DNA from: Azospirillum sp. SYSU D00513
GTDB lineage: Bacteria; Pseudomonadota; Alphaproteobacteria; Azospirillales; Azospirillaceae
DNA length: 64,000 bases
Direction: 5' to 3'
NCBI RefSeq assembly: GCF_017356015.1
Contig: NZ_JAFIQV010000026.1
Span: 44,282-108,281, forward strand
Part shown: positions 18,099 through 26,845 of the stretch, in pieces
How the letters are laid out: each line of letters begins with the position of its first letter
Position numbering within the stretch: the stretch's first letter is position 1
Position numbers and translations under genes: made by a program
Notes under the pieces: generated by a model
What the model was told of the DNA's origin: nothing
The model's input: only the letters and a program-made list of their open reading frames with translations
Databases searched by the model: none

Positions 18099-20087
18099 TC
18101 ACCGCCGGAAGCCGAACCCCGCCAGCGCCTCGGCCACGGCGGGGTCTTCCAGCGCGGCGAGGAAGCGCTTCACCGCCGGGCGGTCCAGCCGGTCGCGCGG
18201 GATGATGAAGTCGTAATGCTCCTCCTGCAGCGGCAGGAACCCCAGCCCATACAGGTTCGCGACGCTGTCGATGGCGACACCCCAGTCGGCGCGGCCCTGC
18301 GCCACGGCGGCGGCCACGGCGTTGTGCGACTTGGCCTGCGACCAGTAGCCGGCGGGGCGCGCCGGCCCCAGCATGCGGTCGGTGAGGATGCGGGTGCCGC
18401 TGCCGGCGTTGCGGTTGATCATGATGAGGTCGGCGTCATCCGCCGCGGCCCGCGCCGCCGCCTCCGCGCCACGCCCCTCGAAGCGGGGATCGCCCCGGCG
18501 GAACAGGACGCCCTGGTTGCGGCGGTAGCCGGGGACCAGCTCCAGCGCCGATGTCAGGAAGGGGCGGTTGTATTCCCCGCTCTTCGGGTCCATCAGGTGG
18601 ACGGGCGCCACGTCGCACTCCCCGCGCCGGGCGGCGGCGAGGCCGCCCATGGAGCCGAGGTTCAGCGCCTTGACCGACAGCCCCTCCCCCGCCATGCGGC
18701 CGAGGATTGCGTCGAGCCCGACGCAATGGCTGCCGATGACGATCAGGTCGGCCGGGCCGGCGTCGCGGCCCAGCAGCTGGACAGACACGGGCGTGCCGGC
18801 CTCCACCGCCTCGGCCTGGGCGTCCACCGCGATGAAGCCGTCGGCCTGGCTGAAGGCGGTGACGGCGCCGGAGCCCTTGGCGAGCGGGTAGGCCGCCAGT
18901 TCCCCGCCGGCCCCGCGCACCAGCGACACCATCGCATATTCGGTCCGCCCCCGCTCCGACGCCAGCCGCACGGGCAGCGAGGCCGGCACCGTCTCCGCCG
19001 CCTCGGGCGGCAGGCCGGCCAATGCGCGGATCACCGGCGCCACGAACTCGTGGAAGGTGAACATGGCCGAGGTCGGGAAGCCCGGCAGCACGGCCACCGG
19101 CTTGCCCCCGGTGACCGCGAGGCAGAGCGGCTTGCCCGGCTTCAGCGCCACGCCATGCACGACGATGCCGGGATCGCTCAGCCCTTCCAGGATGCGGTGC
19201 GACAGGTCGCCGGCCCCCTTGGACGTGCCGCCCGACAGCAGCAGCGCATCGCAGGCCAGCCCCTCGGCGACGAGGCGGGACAGGCTCTCCTCCTCGTCGC
19301 GGGCGATGCCCAGCGGCACCGGCTCCCCGCCCAGCTCCTCCACGGCGGCGGCCAGCACGGCGCCGTTGCTGTCATAGACGCCGCCCGGCCGCATCGGCTC
19401 GCCCGGCGCCAGGATCTCGTCGCCGGTGGAGAGGATGGCGACGCGCGGGCGGCGGACCACCGCCAGCTCGGCCCGGCCTATGGCGGCCAGCACCGCGATC
19501 TCGCGCGAGGTCAGCCGCTGGCCGCGCCGCAGCACCGTCTCCCCCCGCCCGATGTCCGAACCGGTGGCCGCGACGAAGGCGCCGGGCATGGCGGGCCGGC
19601 GGATCTCGACCGACAGGCTGCCGTCCTCGTCGCGCACGTCGGTCTGCTCGACCATCACCACGGCGTCGGCCCCGCGCGGCAGCATGCCGCCGGTCGCGAT
19701 CACCGTCGCGGTGCCGGGGGCGACGGTCAGGGCGGGGGCGCGCCCGGCGGACAGCACCTCCCCGTTCAGCCGCAGCCGCACGGGTGCGTCCTCGGCCGCG
19801 CCCGTGGTGTCGGCGGCCCGCACCGCGAAGCCGTCCACCGAGGAGCGGTCGAAGCCCGGCACGTCCACCTCCGCCAGCACGTCGCGCGCCAGCACGCGGC
19901 CGAGCGCGCGGGACAGCGGGACGCTCTCCTCCCCCTTCGGCGTCAGGTCGAGATGGCGGCGGAAGCGCGCCTCCGCCTCCTCCCGGCTCACGACCTCCAG
20001 GAACTGCTCCTGCCGCGCGGCGCGCGCCACGAAGCGCCGGATCTCCTGGCTGGACATGTCCTGGCCGAATTCGTCCTTGTTGGACAC
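18099..20087 (-). CDS. MoeA-like molybdopterin molybdenumtransferase fused to a periplasmic-binding-protein-like domain
   Basis: About 662 aa. Residues about 15-400 form a complete MoeA: SSVDGFAVRAADT, GADAVVMVEQTDV, AILSTGDEI and LLSGGTSKGAGD carry the molybdate-insertion site, then LPGFPTSAMFTF. From about 430 to the end there is a PBP_like domain (DLIVIGSHCVGLDAILGRM ... NRNAGSGTRILTDRM ... GRADWGVAIDSVA), the type found in ModE/LysR-like substrate sensors, suggesting molybdate or another ligand binding. The GTG start at 20087 is chosen for AGGAAGGAA just upstream. It follows a second MoeA homologue in an operon. Confidence 0.9.
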   Translation of the reverse strand: MSNKDEFGQDMSSQEIRRFVARAARQEQFLEVVSREEAEARFRRHLDLTPKGEESVPLSRALGRVLARDVLAEVDVPGFDRSSVDGFAVRAADTTGAAEDAPVRLRLNGEVLSAGRAPALTVAPGTATVIATGGMLPRGADAVVMVEQTDVRDEDGSLSVEIRRPAMPGAFVAATGSDIGRGETVLRRGQRLTSREIAVLAAIGRAELAVVRRPRVAILSTGDEILAPGEPMRPGGVYDSNGAVLAAAVEELGGEPVPLGIARDEEESLSRLVAEGLACDALLLSGGTSKGAGDLSHRILEGLSDPGIVVHGVALKPGKPLCLAVTGGKPVAVLPGFPTSAMFTFHEFVAPVIRALAGLPPEAAETVPASLPVRLASERGRTEYAMVSLVRGAGGELAAYPLAKGSGAVTAFSQADGFIAVDAQAEAVEAGTPVSVQLLGRDAGPADLIVIGSHCVGLDAILGRMAGEGLSVKALNLGSMGGLAAARRGECDVAPVHLMDPKSGEYNRPFLTSALELVPGYRRNQGVLFRRGDPRFEGRGAEAAARAAADDADLIMINRNAGSGTRILTDRMLGPARPAGYWSQAKSHNAVAAAVAQGRADWGVAIDSVANLYGLGFLPLQEEHYDFIIPRDRLDRPAVKRFLAALEDPAVAEALAGFGFRR

Positions 20088-20100
20088 GCGCGTTTCCTTC

Positions 20101-20145
20101 CTGATTCCCTTTGGCCTGATTCCCTTTGGCCTGATTCCCTTTGGC
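20101..20145. repeat. Three perfect 15-bp tandem repeats
   Basis: CTGATTCCCTTTGGC repeated exactly three times in the gap between the two MoeA genes. On the minus strand each copy carries AAAGGGAAT, which is purine-rich and ribosome-site-like. The unit is a multiple of three. Confidence 0.9.
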
Positions 20146-20154
20146 CCCATTCCC

Positions 20155-21360
20155 TCAGCCGGCCATCGTAGCGTCATACCGCCGCACGGTCACGGGGCTG
20201 CCCTCCGGGACGCCCTCGCTTTCCGGCGGGATCAGGACGAAGCCGTCCGCGCGCAGCAGCGCCCCCAGCCCCGGCACGGCGGGGGAGGCCACCGGCTCCA
20301 CCCCGCCCTCCCCGTCGATGCGCACGCGGTAGAGGTCGGCGCAGCCGATCTCCGACACCAGCTTGCGCCGCGTCACCCCAGGCTGGACCGGCAAGGGCAT
20401 CTCCGGGGCGCGCCCGCCGAGCCGCCGCACGGCCCGCCCGCCCAGCAGTTCATAGGCGGCGAGGCAGGCCATCGGCTCCCCCGGCAGCAGGACGGCCGGC
20501 GCGGCCCCCGCGAGCCCGAGCCCGGCGGAGTCGCCGGGCCGCATGGCGACGCCGTGCAGCGCAAGGGTGCCGGCGGCGGCCAGCGCCAGCGGCGCCACGT
20601 CGTCCGGGCCCACTCCGGTCCGCCCGGCGGACAGCAGCAGGTCGGCGCCGGGCTCCGCGAAGGCGGCGGCCAGGGCGCCGACGTCCGCCGGCAGCGGCCC
20701 CACCAGCTCCGGCAGGCCGCCGTCGCGCGCGACCAGCGCTACCAGCATGGCGCCCAGCGCGTCCGCCCCCCGGCGCGGGCCGCCGGCCAGGACGATCCGC
20801 ACGCGCGGGCGCGGGCGCACGGCGACCTCCGCGACGCCCAGCGCCGCCAGCAGCCCGAGATGGTGCGGGCGCAGGACCTCCCCCTCCGCCAGCAGCGGCG
20901 CGCCGGCGCGGACGGATTCCCCGCGCCGTTCAACCCCCTCCCCCGGTGCCAGTGCCGCCAGCGCCTCGGCCATGCCGGCGATCTCCTGCACGGCCTCGAC
21001 CGGCAGCACGGAATCCGCGCCCGCGGGCAGCGGGTCGCCGGCCGCGACGGGCACGGCCGCGAAGAGCGGAACGGGATTGTAGGAACCGGCACCCAGCGTG
21101 TCGGAGGCCGCCACCGCCATGCCGTCGCGCGCGGCGCGGCCGGCGGGCGGCCAGTCGCCGGGTGCGGCCAGCGCCGCCGCCGACACGCGGCCCACGGCCC
21201 CGGCGAACGGGACGGTTTCGATCGCCTGCGCCGGCACCCGGGCGTCGATCCAGGCCTCGGCCTCCGCCAGGGACGCGCGGGTCGCGAAGCCGCGGCCGCG
21301 CACGTCGCGCATGTCGGGACGCGGTTCAGGACGCCCGTTCGTCACGCTGCCGGCGGCCAT
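20155..21360 (-). CDS. Divergent MoeA-family molybdopterin-binding protein
   Basis: About 401 aa and Ala-rich. It has the MoeA domain order: RDGMAVAASDT matches the DGYA loop, LPAGADSVLPVEAV the domain III entry, RPRVRIVLAG and LLSAGRTGVGPDDVAPL the MoCF-fold active-site loop, and LLPGEPMACLAAYELLGG the closing segment. The loop residues differ from standard MoeA, so it may bind molybdopterin or handle a distinct cofactor form. It is upstream of and co-directional with the MoeA-PBP fusion. The start at 21360 (MAAGSV) is uncertain; 21312 (MRDVRG) is also possible. Confidence 0.82.
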   Translation of the reverse strand: MAAGSVTNGRPEPRPDMRDVRGRGFATRASLAEAEAWIDARVPAQAIETVPFAGAVGRVSAAALAAPGDWPPAGRAARDGMAVAASDTLGAGSYNPVPLFAAVPVAAGDPLPAGADSVLPVEAVQEIAGMAEALAALAPGEGVERRGESVRAGAPLLAEGEVLRPHHLGLLAALGVAEVAVRPRPRVRIVLAGGPRRGADALGAMLVALVARDGGLPELVGPLPADVGALAAAFAEPGADLLLSAGRTGVGPDDVAPLALAAAGTLALHGVAMRPGDSAGLGLAGAAPAVLLPGEPMACLAAYELLGGRAVRRLGGRAPEMPLPVQPGVTRRKLVSEIGCADLYRVRIDGEGGVEPVASPAVPGLGALLRADGFVLIPPESEGVPEGSPVTVRRYDATMAG

Positions 21361-21488
21361 CCTCGACGCTCCACCACTGCCTGTTGCCAGGGATCTTCCC
21401 AGGCGATCGGGCGGGAGTATGGGCTGGCGCCGGAACGGGCCGCAAGCTTTCCCCTCGTCCTTTCCGGACAGCGGCACCCGCGCGCGGT

Positions 21489-21875
21489 TCAGGTCGAAAG
21501 CGTGATGGTCCGGGGCTTGTGCTTGATGTCCAGCACGAGCCGGCTGCCGGCAACGGTCAGGGACTTGTCGGCCTGGCGCGGCACGGGGATCTTCTGGCTG
21601 CGGCAGAGCAGCAGGAGTGCGGCCAGGATCTTCTGCTGGCTCAGCACCGCCTCGCGCAGCATCGACGCGCCGCTCTGCTGCACGAAGACCGTCGCCGACA
21701 GCCCGTCATTGTCGCGCAGATCGACGCCCGTGATGACCCCCTGCGGCAGGTCGCCCTGCGTCGACACGTCGGCGTACAGGCGGATGGCCAGCCGCAACGC
21801 CGTGTCGTTGAACACGATGCGGCGGGACTCGACGATCATCGAGGGCGAGGAGGAGGAGGAGGTGCGGTCGGTCAT
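21489..21875 (-). CDS. Conserved hypothetical protein (128 aa)
   Basis: Begins MTDRTSSSSSPS, a Ser-rich leader, then an alpha/beta region: ALRLAIRLYADVSTQGDLPQGVITGVDLRDNDGLSATVFVQQSGASMLREAVLSQQKILAALLLLC. The protein is soluble with no obvious motif and no close family recalled. The ATG at 21875 is the start that removes the Arg/Gly-rich upstream read-through. It is divergent from the Hsp20 gene. Confidence 0.6.
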   Translation of the reverse strand: MTDRTSSSSSPSMIVESRRIVFNDTALRLAIRLYADVSTQGDLPQGVITGVDLRDNDGLSATVFVQQSGASMLREAVLSQQKILAALLLLCRSQKIPVPRQADKSLTVAGSRLVLDIKHKPRTITLST

Positions 21876-22132
21876 GAAAACCAGGTCGAGGGGGGAACCG
21901 GGCCGGGAGCCGGCGCGGCGCGCGCCCCGTCCAGTTAGGGGCCGCCGGGTTAGGTTTCCGTTAAAAGGCCGCAGCCCCATGGACCCGCCGGCCCTCTTAA
22001 TGTCTTGACCGCGACCCGCGATCCTCCAATCTATGGGGAGTGCGGCGCCGAGACGAAGATCGGGCCGCCGATGCACCGGGTGCCGGCAACGGGCCCGCCG
22101 CGCAACTCGCTCGCGTCTCGAGGAGGATGCCC

Positions 22133-22612
22133 ATGACGACTCGCCTTTCGCTGTTCAACAGCCCCCTTCTGCTCGGTTTCGACCAGTTCGAGCGGACGCT
22201 CGACCGCATCGCCAAGAATTCCGCCGAGGGCTACCCGCCCTACAACATCGAGCAGATCGGCGAGGACGGACTCCGCATCACCTTGGCTGTGGCCGGTTTC
22301 ACGTCGGAGGACCTGTCGGTCCAGACCGAGGACAACCAGCTCGTCATCCGCGGCCGCCAGACCGACGACCGGTCGCGCGTCTACCTGCACCGGGGCATCG
22401 CCGCCCGCCAGTTCCAGCGCAGCTTCGTGCTGGCCGAGGGGATCGAGGTCATCGGCGCGTCGCTCGACAACGGGCTGCTGAACGTCGACCTGCGGCGCCC
22501 GATGCCCGAGCCGAAGGTGCGCACCATCAAGATCGAACAGACCAGGACGGACCAGGGCGCGGCCAAGGGGCCGCAGACCATCGACGTGGCGCCCGACCGT
22601 TCCGAGGCCTGA
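22133..22612 (+). CDS. Hsp20/IbpA family small heat-shock protein
   Basis: ATP-independent holdase chaperone, 159 aa. The alpha-crystallin domain covers about residues 35-130: YNIEQIGEDGLRITLAVAGF, then DLSVQTEDNQLVIRGRQ and FQRSFVLAEGIEV with GLLNVDL. A GAGGAGG ribosome site precedes the ATG at 22133. The upstream gap holds no recognised ROSE-type thermometer, but it was not folded. The DUF1150 gene follows, a common alphaproteobacterial arrangement. Confidence 0.93.
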   Translation: MTTRLSLFNSPLLLGFDQFERTLDRIAKNSAEGYPPYNIEQIGEDGLRITLAVAGFTSEDLSVQTEDNQLVIRGRQTDDRSRVYLHRGIAARQFQRSFVLAEGIEVIGASLDNGLLNVDLRRPMPEPKVRTIKIEQTRTDQGAAKGPQTIDVAPDRSEA

Positions 22613-22669
22613 CCTTAGTTTCCGGCCGCCGGTCCAGCCGGCGGTCCGTTTGCCGAAAGACCATCATCC

Positions 22670-22885
22670 ATGAACGACTCCCTTCACCTGCGCGAAATCT
22701 CGGCCCAGGACTTCGCGTCCTTCGGCTTGGACCATGTGGCCTATGTGCGCCCGGTGACGGTGCATGGCATCGACGCCTTCGGCGTCTACGCCGCCGACGG
22801 CACGCAGCTGACCGTCGTGCCCGGGCGCGACGCGGCCTTCACCGCGATCGTCCAGAACGACATGGAGCCGGTCAGCCTCCACTGA
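22670..22885 (+). CDS. DUF1150 family protein
   Basis: 71 aa. The family hallmark is FASFGLDHVAYVRPV followed by GIDAFGVYAADGTQLTVVPGRDAAFTAI. The function is unknown; it regularly follows small heat-shock genes in alphaproteobacteria, so it is probably stress-linked (inference). Cytosolic. Confidence 0.92.
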   Translation: MNDSLHLREISAQDFASFGLDHVAYVRPVTVHGIDAFGVYAADGTQLTVVPGRDAAFTAIVQNDMEPVSLH

Positions 22886-23112
22886 CGCCCCCTCCAGGCG
22901 GCCCCCGCCCCGAACCGGTCAGGCCGGCCCGCCCCGATGGCGCGCCGGCCTTTCTCGTATCCCACCCCGTTGAATTTTGTCGCAGAGCGTCGCGTGATGT
23001 CGGTATTTGCTGCCGCTAGTATGGCCCGCGTTCGCGGAACAGGCGTCGGGAGAACAGGGTGGACGGCGGTCACGGCCCCGTGGCGACACGCGCGGCATCC
23101 GGAGCGGCGGGC

Positions 23113-24147
23113 ATGAGCCGGGCCGTGGAGGACCAAGCCAGGGCGGACGAGGCGCGCGACGCGCTGCACATCCTGCCCCTGTCGATGATCCCGCTGGAGA
23201 CGGCCGGCCTCCAGCAGGCCCGGCTGATCAAGAACGTGCGGCTGGAAACGGTCGTGGAGATGTTCCACGACCCCCAGGCCGGCAGCGGCCAGGTGCCGCC
23301 GCATCAGGTCGCCGCCTATTTCGAATCCAACCCGGAGGAGATGGAACGCGACCTCGTCAAGATCCAGAAGATCGGACGCGCCTCCAGCTTCGACGTCTAC
23401 TCCTCGCGCATCGAGCTGCGGCGCCTGAAGATCGACGTCAACAACGTCGAATCCCTGACCCTGTCCGACCGCAAGAAGGCGGAGCTGACCAACTACATGC
23501 GCGTCTTCACGCGCCCGCTGGTCGAATACGTCTACGGGATGGAGGAGATCCAGGTCCAGGACGTGGGCGACCTGATCAACATGTTCGCCAACCCCAACCG
23601 GGACGAGGCGCTGCGGAACCTGCGCATGATGGCCGACCGGCTCGACATCGGGCTGATGGAGATCCCGCAGTTCCTGGAGGAGTATGGCGACATCTTCCTG
23701 TCGCTCGCCTATTTCAAGAAGTGCCTGGACGACATCGTGCCGGAGACCCAGCGCTTCATGGACTGGGTGAACGACATCCGCGCCTCCGCCGAGGTGCGGC
23801 GCGACTCCCGCCAGATCCGGATGCTGGACGAGATCGAGAGCGACCTGACCGACATCACCACCTCGATCACCGGCCGCTTCGAGAGCTTCGACAACCGCTC
23901 CCGCGACTTCTGGCGCGACATCAACGCCCAGACCTTCCGCGCCATCCGGGAGCTGATCACCTCCCACCACGTCACCATCGGCGGCGTGCTGTGCGGGCTG
24001 GCCGTGAAGATGTCCCTCTGGAAAGCCCGCTTCGCCCGTGGCGGCGGCGGCCCCAACCGCCGCCTGGAATTCGTCAAGTCGGAGATCCTCCCGGGCCTGT
24101 CGCACATCCGCGCCCTGGAACAGTCGGCGCGCGCGCCGACGCAGTGA
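23113..24147 (+). CDS. Conserved hypothetical helical protein (344 aa)
   Basis: Not recognised as a named family. It is almost entirely alpha-helical and charged, with likely coiled-coil segments around MLDEIESDLTDITTSITGRFESFDNRSRDFW and RIELRRLKIDVNNVESL. One weakly hydrophobic stretch (VTIGGVLCGLAVKMSLW, near the C-terminus) is too short to call a membrane helix. The ATG at 23113 has GGAG nine bases upstream; a GTG at 23059 is the alternative. It stands alone and its product looks soluble or peripheral. Confidence 0.75.
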   Translation: MSRAVEDQARADEARDALHILPLSMIPLETAGLQQARLIKNVRLETVVEMFHDPQAGSGQVPPHQVAAYFESNPEEMERDLVKIQKIGRASSFDVYSSRIELRRLKIDVNNVESLTLSDRKKAELTNYMRVFTRPLVEYVYGMEEIQVQDVGDLINMFANPNRDEALRNLRMMADRLDIGLMEIPQFLEEYGDIFLSLAYFKKCLDDIVPETQRFMDWVNDIRASAEVRRDSRQIRMLDEIESDLTDITTSITGRFESFDNRSRDFWRDINAQTFRAIRELITSHHVTIGGVLCGLAVKMSLWKARFARGGGGPNRRLEFVKSEILPGLSHIRALEQSARAPTQ

Positions 24148-24209
24148 GGGGTTTGGTGCGGCCAAGGATAAATGAGCGATCGAAGCAAGCGTGCGACCAT
24201 CCCGCCACC

Positions 24210-24243
24210 GTCATCCCCGCGGACGCGCATGGGCGCTAACTTT
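24210..24243. repeat. Solo copy of the 1.2-1.4 kb repeat terminus
   Basis: GTCATCCCCGCGGACGCG followed by CATGGGCGCTAACTTT matches the ends of the nested element at 1206-1234 and, inverted, 1403-1433. It overlaps the 3' end of the antitoxin gene. Confidence 0.8.
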
Positions 24244-24468
24244 GAGAATCGCCCGACGAAACCGAGCATCCGACTCCCCCTGCACCGGCATCGAATCCGT
24301 CAGCGCACGGAGCGCTGCGACATCGACAGGCCGGCGGGGTGGTTGCGCGGCGACCAGCCGGGCGGCCGGCTTGCCTTCGACGGTGATGCAGACCGGTTCT
24401 CCGGACGCCGCCAGCGCGACCAGTTCGCCAAGACATGCTCCGGCTTCGGCAAGTTCGACGGTCCTCAC
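24211..24468 (-). CDS. Phd/YefM-type antitoxin, C-terminus replaced by repeat sequence
   Basis: 85 codons from a GTG with GGAGG seven bases upstream. Residues 1-45 (RTVELAEAGACLGELVALAASGEPVCITV then EGKPAARLV) match the DNA-binding prevent-host-death fold, followed by the usual VDVAALRALTDSM segment that precedes the toxin-binding tail. The last 11 residues and stop come from the intergenic repeat at 24210-24243, and no VapC/PIN or other toxin gene follows. Its start overlaps the kinase stop (GTGA), so it is coupled. Probably a remnant. Confidence 0.7.
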   Translation of the reverse strand: MRTVELAEAGACLGELVALAASGEPVCITVEGKPAARLVAAQPPRRPVDVAALRALTDSMPVQGESDARFRRAILKVSAHARPRG

Positions 24469-26033
24469 AGCGTGGCCTCCTGACCGAGCTGTTCCCTCTC
24501 CCGCTCCGGCTTCGCCGGTCGCGCCAGGACGCAGGAGGCCGGCAGGACCAGAGCGGCCCGGGTGCCGCGGCCGGGTTCGCTGGCGATCTCCAGGCGCCCG
24601 CCATGCGCCTCGATCAGGCCCTTGACGATGCTGAGGCCGAGCCCGGTGCCCTCGTGCAGGCGGGACAGGCGGCTGTCGATCTGGGTGAAGGGCTGGACGG
24701 CCAGGGCGGCCTGCTCGGCGGTCATGCCGATGCCCTGGTCCGTCACGGCGATCTCCACCTCGCCCTGCGGGCCGGCCGTGCAGGCGATGCGGACCGGTGA
24801 CGGGGGCGTGCTGAACTTCAGGGCGTTGGACAGCAGGTTCGTCACCATGCGCCGCAACGCCTTCTCGTCGGCGTACAGGACCGGCCATGCGGAGTCCGGG
24901 TCGAGTTCGACCGTGCGGCCCTGGCCGATGGTGCTGGAGCGGACCATGTTCAGGGCGAACAGGACGGCCGCCCGGCTGTCCACGCTGTCGCGGTTCAGGG
25001 ACAGCGTCATGGACTCCAGCTTGGCGACGGTCAGCAGGTCCTCCACCATCACCAGCATGTGGCGCCCGCCGCCGAGGATGTATTCGGCGCATTCGGCGGC
25101 CTGCCGGGCGGCACCGCTTCCCTGGCCTTGCCCTGGGCGGCCTTCCTGGCGGCGGCTTTCCTCGCGGCGGCTTTCCTCCTGGATGATCTCGGCGTAGCCG
25201 ATGATCGCGTTCAGGGGCGTGCGCAGTTCGTGGCTCATGACGGCCAGGAAACGGGATTTCGCCCGGTTCGCCGCCTCGGCGTTCTCCTTTTCCGCGCTCA
25301 GGTCCACGCTCAGGCTCTGGAGCCGGAACTGCGCGCGCCGCATGGCGCGGTTGTTGTGGAGGATGAAGGCGATGGACAGGCCGCTGAACAGCAGGCAGGT
25401 CCCGGCGAGGAGGGAGAAGTTCCGGTGCTGCCGGATCAGGTTGTCCTGGGCCTCCGAGATCTCCTCGCTGCTGTACTGGTTGACGGCGGAGGCGAAGCGC
25501 GACAGCTCGGGCACGGCCGGGGCCAGCACGGCCAGCGCCGCCCGCGCCTTGGCCGGGGCATCGCCGCCAGTGTCGCCGAACAGCGCCTCGGCGCGCGCGA
25601 CGGCGGCGGAGACGCGCTCCAGCGCCTGCCGGAGGTCCGGGGAACGCTCCCCGAATTCCGTGAGCCGGCCGCTTGCCAGAAGCCTCAGCCGTCCCTTGAC
25701 GATGGCGAGCCGCAGCGAGACCTCCTCCTCCGCGGCGGCGTCGCCGGCCAGCGCGTAGGCGGTGATGCGCTGCTCCAGCCGCACGAACTCGCCGACGGCC
25801 TGGCTCGCCGCCCAGGCCGCGTGATAAGGGGTCGCCTCGTCCAGTGCTGAGGCGTGCTGGAACACCAGCGCGCTCGCGTAGATCGAGGCCGCGGCGAAGA
25901 GGCCGGTCACGGCCGCGAGCAGGAAGCCCGACCTCCGCTCCCTCCGGCTTCGCCCGTTCCGGCTCCGCTCCGCCCCGAGCCGCTCCATGCCGGATGCCAT
26001 GCGCCCTTCCCTGTCCATGCCGCGCCCGCTCAT
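24465..26033 (-). CDS. Membrane sensor histidine kinase
   Basis: 522 aa. Transmembrane helices at about 37-58 and 206-226 bracket a mostly helical periplasmic sensor. A short coiled linker leads to the HisKA H-box MSHELRTPLNAIIGY (His268). The HATPase carries NLLSNALKFS (N-box), DQGIGM (G1) and HEGTGLGLSIV (G2). A Gln/Arg/Glu-rich insert follows the H-box (about 288-312, EESRREESRRQEGRPGQGQG). The start is uncertain: ATG at 26033, or 26000 with a better purine-rich site. It overlaps closely with the upstream molybdopterin-fold gene, so they are one operon; no response regulator is adjacent. Confidence 0.88.
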   Translation of the reverse strand: MSGRGMDREGRMASGMERLGAERSRNGRSRRERRSGFLLAAVTGLFAAASIYASALVFQHASALDEATPYHAAWAASQAVGEFVRLEQRITAYALAGDAAAEEEVSLRLAIVKGRLRLLASGRLTEFGERSPDLRQALERVSAAVARAEALFGDTGGDAPAKARAALAVLAPAVPELSRFASAVNQYSSEEISEAQDNLIRQHRNFSLLAGTCLLFSGLSIAFILHNNRAMRRAQFRLQSLSVDLSAEKENAEAANRAKSRFLAVMSHELRTPLNAIIGYAEIIQEESRREESRRQEGRPGQGQGSGAARQAAECAEYILGGGRHMLVMVEDLLTVAKLESMTLSLNRDSVDSRAAVLFALNMVRSSTIGQGRTVELDPDSAWPVLYADEKALRRMVTNLLSNALKFSTPPSPVRIACTAGPQGEVEIAVTDQGIGMTAEQAALAVQPFTQIDSRLSRLHEGTGLGLSIVKGLIEAHGGRLEIASEPGRGTRAALVLPASCVLARPAKPEREREQLGQEATL

Positions 26034-26036
26034 GTC

Positions 26037-26558
26037 CTAGCGGACGTCCAGGCTCTTCAGCTGCCACACGGAGCGGCTGAAGTAGGCGTTCGAATTCAGC
26101 TCGGTCCGGCTGTCGTAATCGTAGACGATGAACAGCGGCCCCTTGTTGTCGACCCTCAGATACTCGCCGTTCGCCTTCAGGGCGATGATCACGGGATAAG
26201 CGCGGGCATCGGACACCGGCAGTTCGGCCGAATAATCGTTCAGCGCGACGGCCAGCAGCCGGTCGCCGCTGGCCTCCACCCGGTCGAGCAGCGTTGCGAG
26301 CGGCACGCCCTCGAAGCGGACCGGCCCATTGTCCCAGGGCGTCACGGTTTCGAAGGAGACGGTACCGAGACCTTCCAGCATCGCGCGGTCGAAGCGCGCG
26401 GCCTGGCCGTCGTTGCGCACACCGATCTTTCCCGACACTTCCAGGACCGGGCGCCCCGTGGGCTCGGGAAGCGGCTCGGCCGCCGACGCGCCGAAAGCGA
26501 GCGGCAGGGCCAGACCCGCCGCCGCGACCGTCCGAACGAAGTGCTGGACCATGGCCAT
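26037..26558 (-). CDS. Exported protein with oxidoreductase molybdopterin-binding-like fold
   Basis: 173 aa. Signal peptide residues 1-27 (VRTVAAAGLALPLAFGASA). The mature part has the SUOX-type layout: PVLEVSGKIGV, FETVTPWDNGPVRFEGVPLATLLDRV, and ALNDYSAELPVSDARAYPVIIA, which match the Oxidored_molyb domain without an obvious cofactor Cys. It is probably a periplasmic ligand- or partner-binding protein for the kinase downstream (inference from the 3-base gap and coupling). The start MAMVQHFV at 26558 is chosen for the signal peptide. Confidence 0.78.
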   Translation of the reverse strand: MAMVQHFVRTVAAAGLALPLAFGASAAEPLPEPTGRPVLEVSGKIGVRNDGQAARFDRAMLEGLGTVSFETVTPWDNGPVRFEGVPLATLLDRVEASGDRLLAVALNDYSAELPVSDARAYPVIIALKANGEYLRVDNKGPLFIVYDYDSRTELNSNAYFSRSVWQLKSLDVR

Positions 26559-26845
26559 GTCCGATCCCCTCGCGCCAGCCCTGCCGGATGCCTTCCGCAT
26601 CCGGTCCCGGCGGCGTCGGGATCAGCATACAATTGTTTGATAAACGGACGGTAAAATTCGGGTTCGCCCAAGGCCGCCGGCCGGGTTGGGCGTTCAGCCC
26701 GGCAAGGCCGGCCCCTGTTCGGAAAAGACAGGGGAAACGGAGATTTCACCTTTCCAAATCAATCCCTTGCCGTTCCGGCGGGTGCGGCCGGCAGAGACGG
26801 CCGTCCCCCTGGAAAAACGGCATACATGCCTATTGTCCGGGGGTC

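Noticed and set aside
18001..20171. Long plus-strand open frames opposite the MoeA genes
   Set aside because: These are GC-driven shadow frames with His/Arg/Gln-rich nonsense composition opposite well-supported genes.
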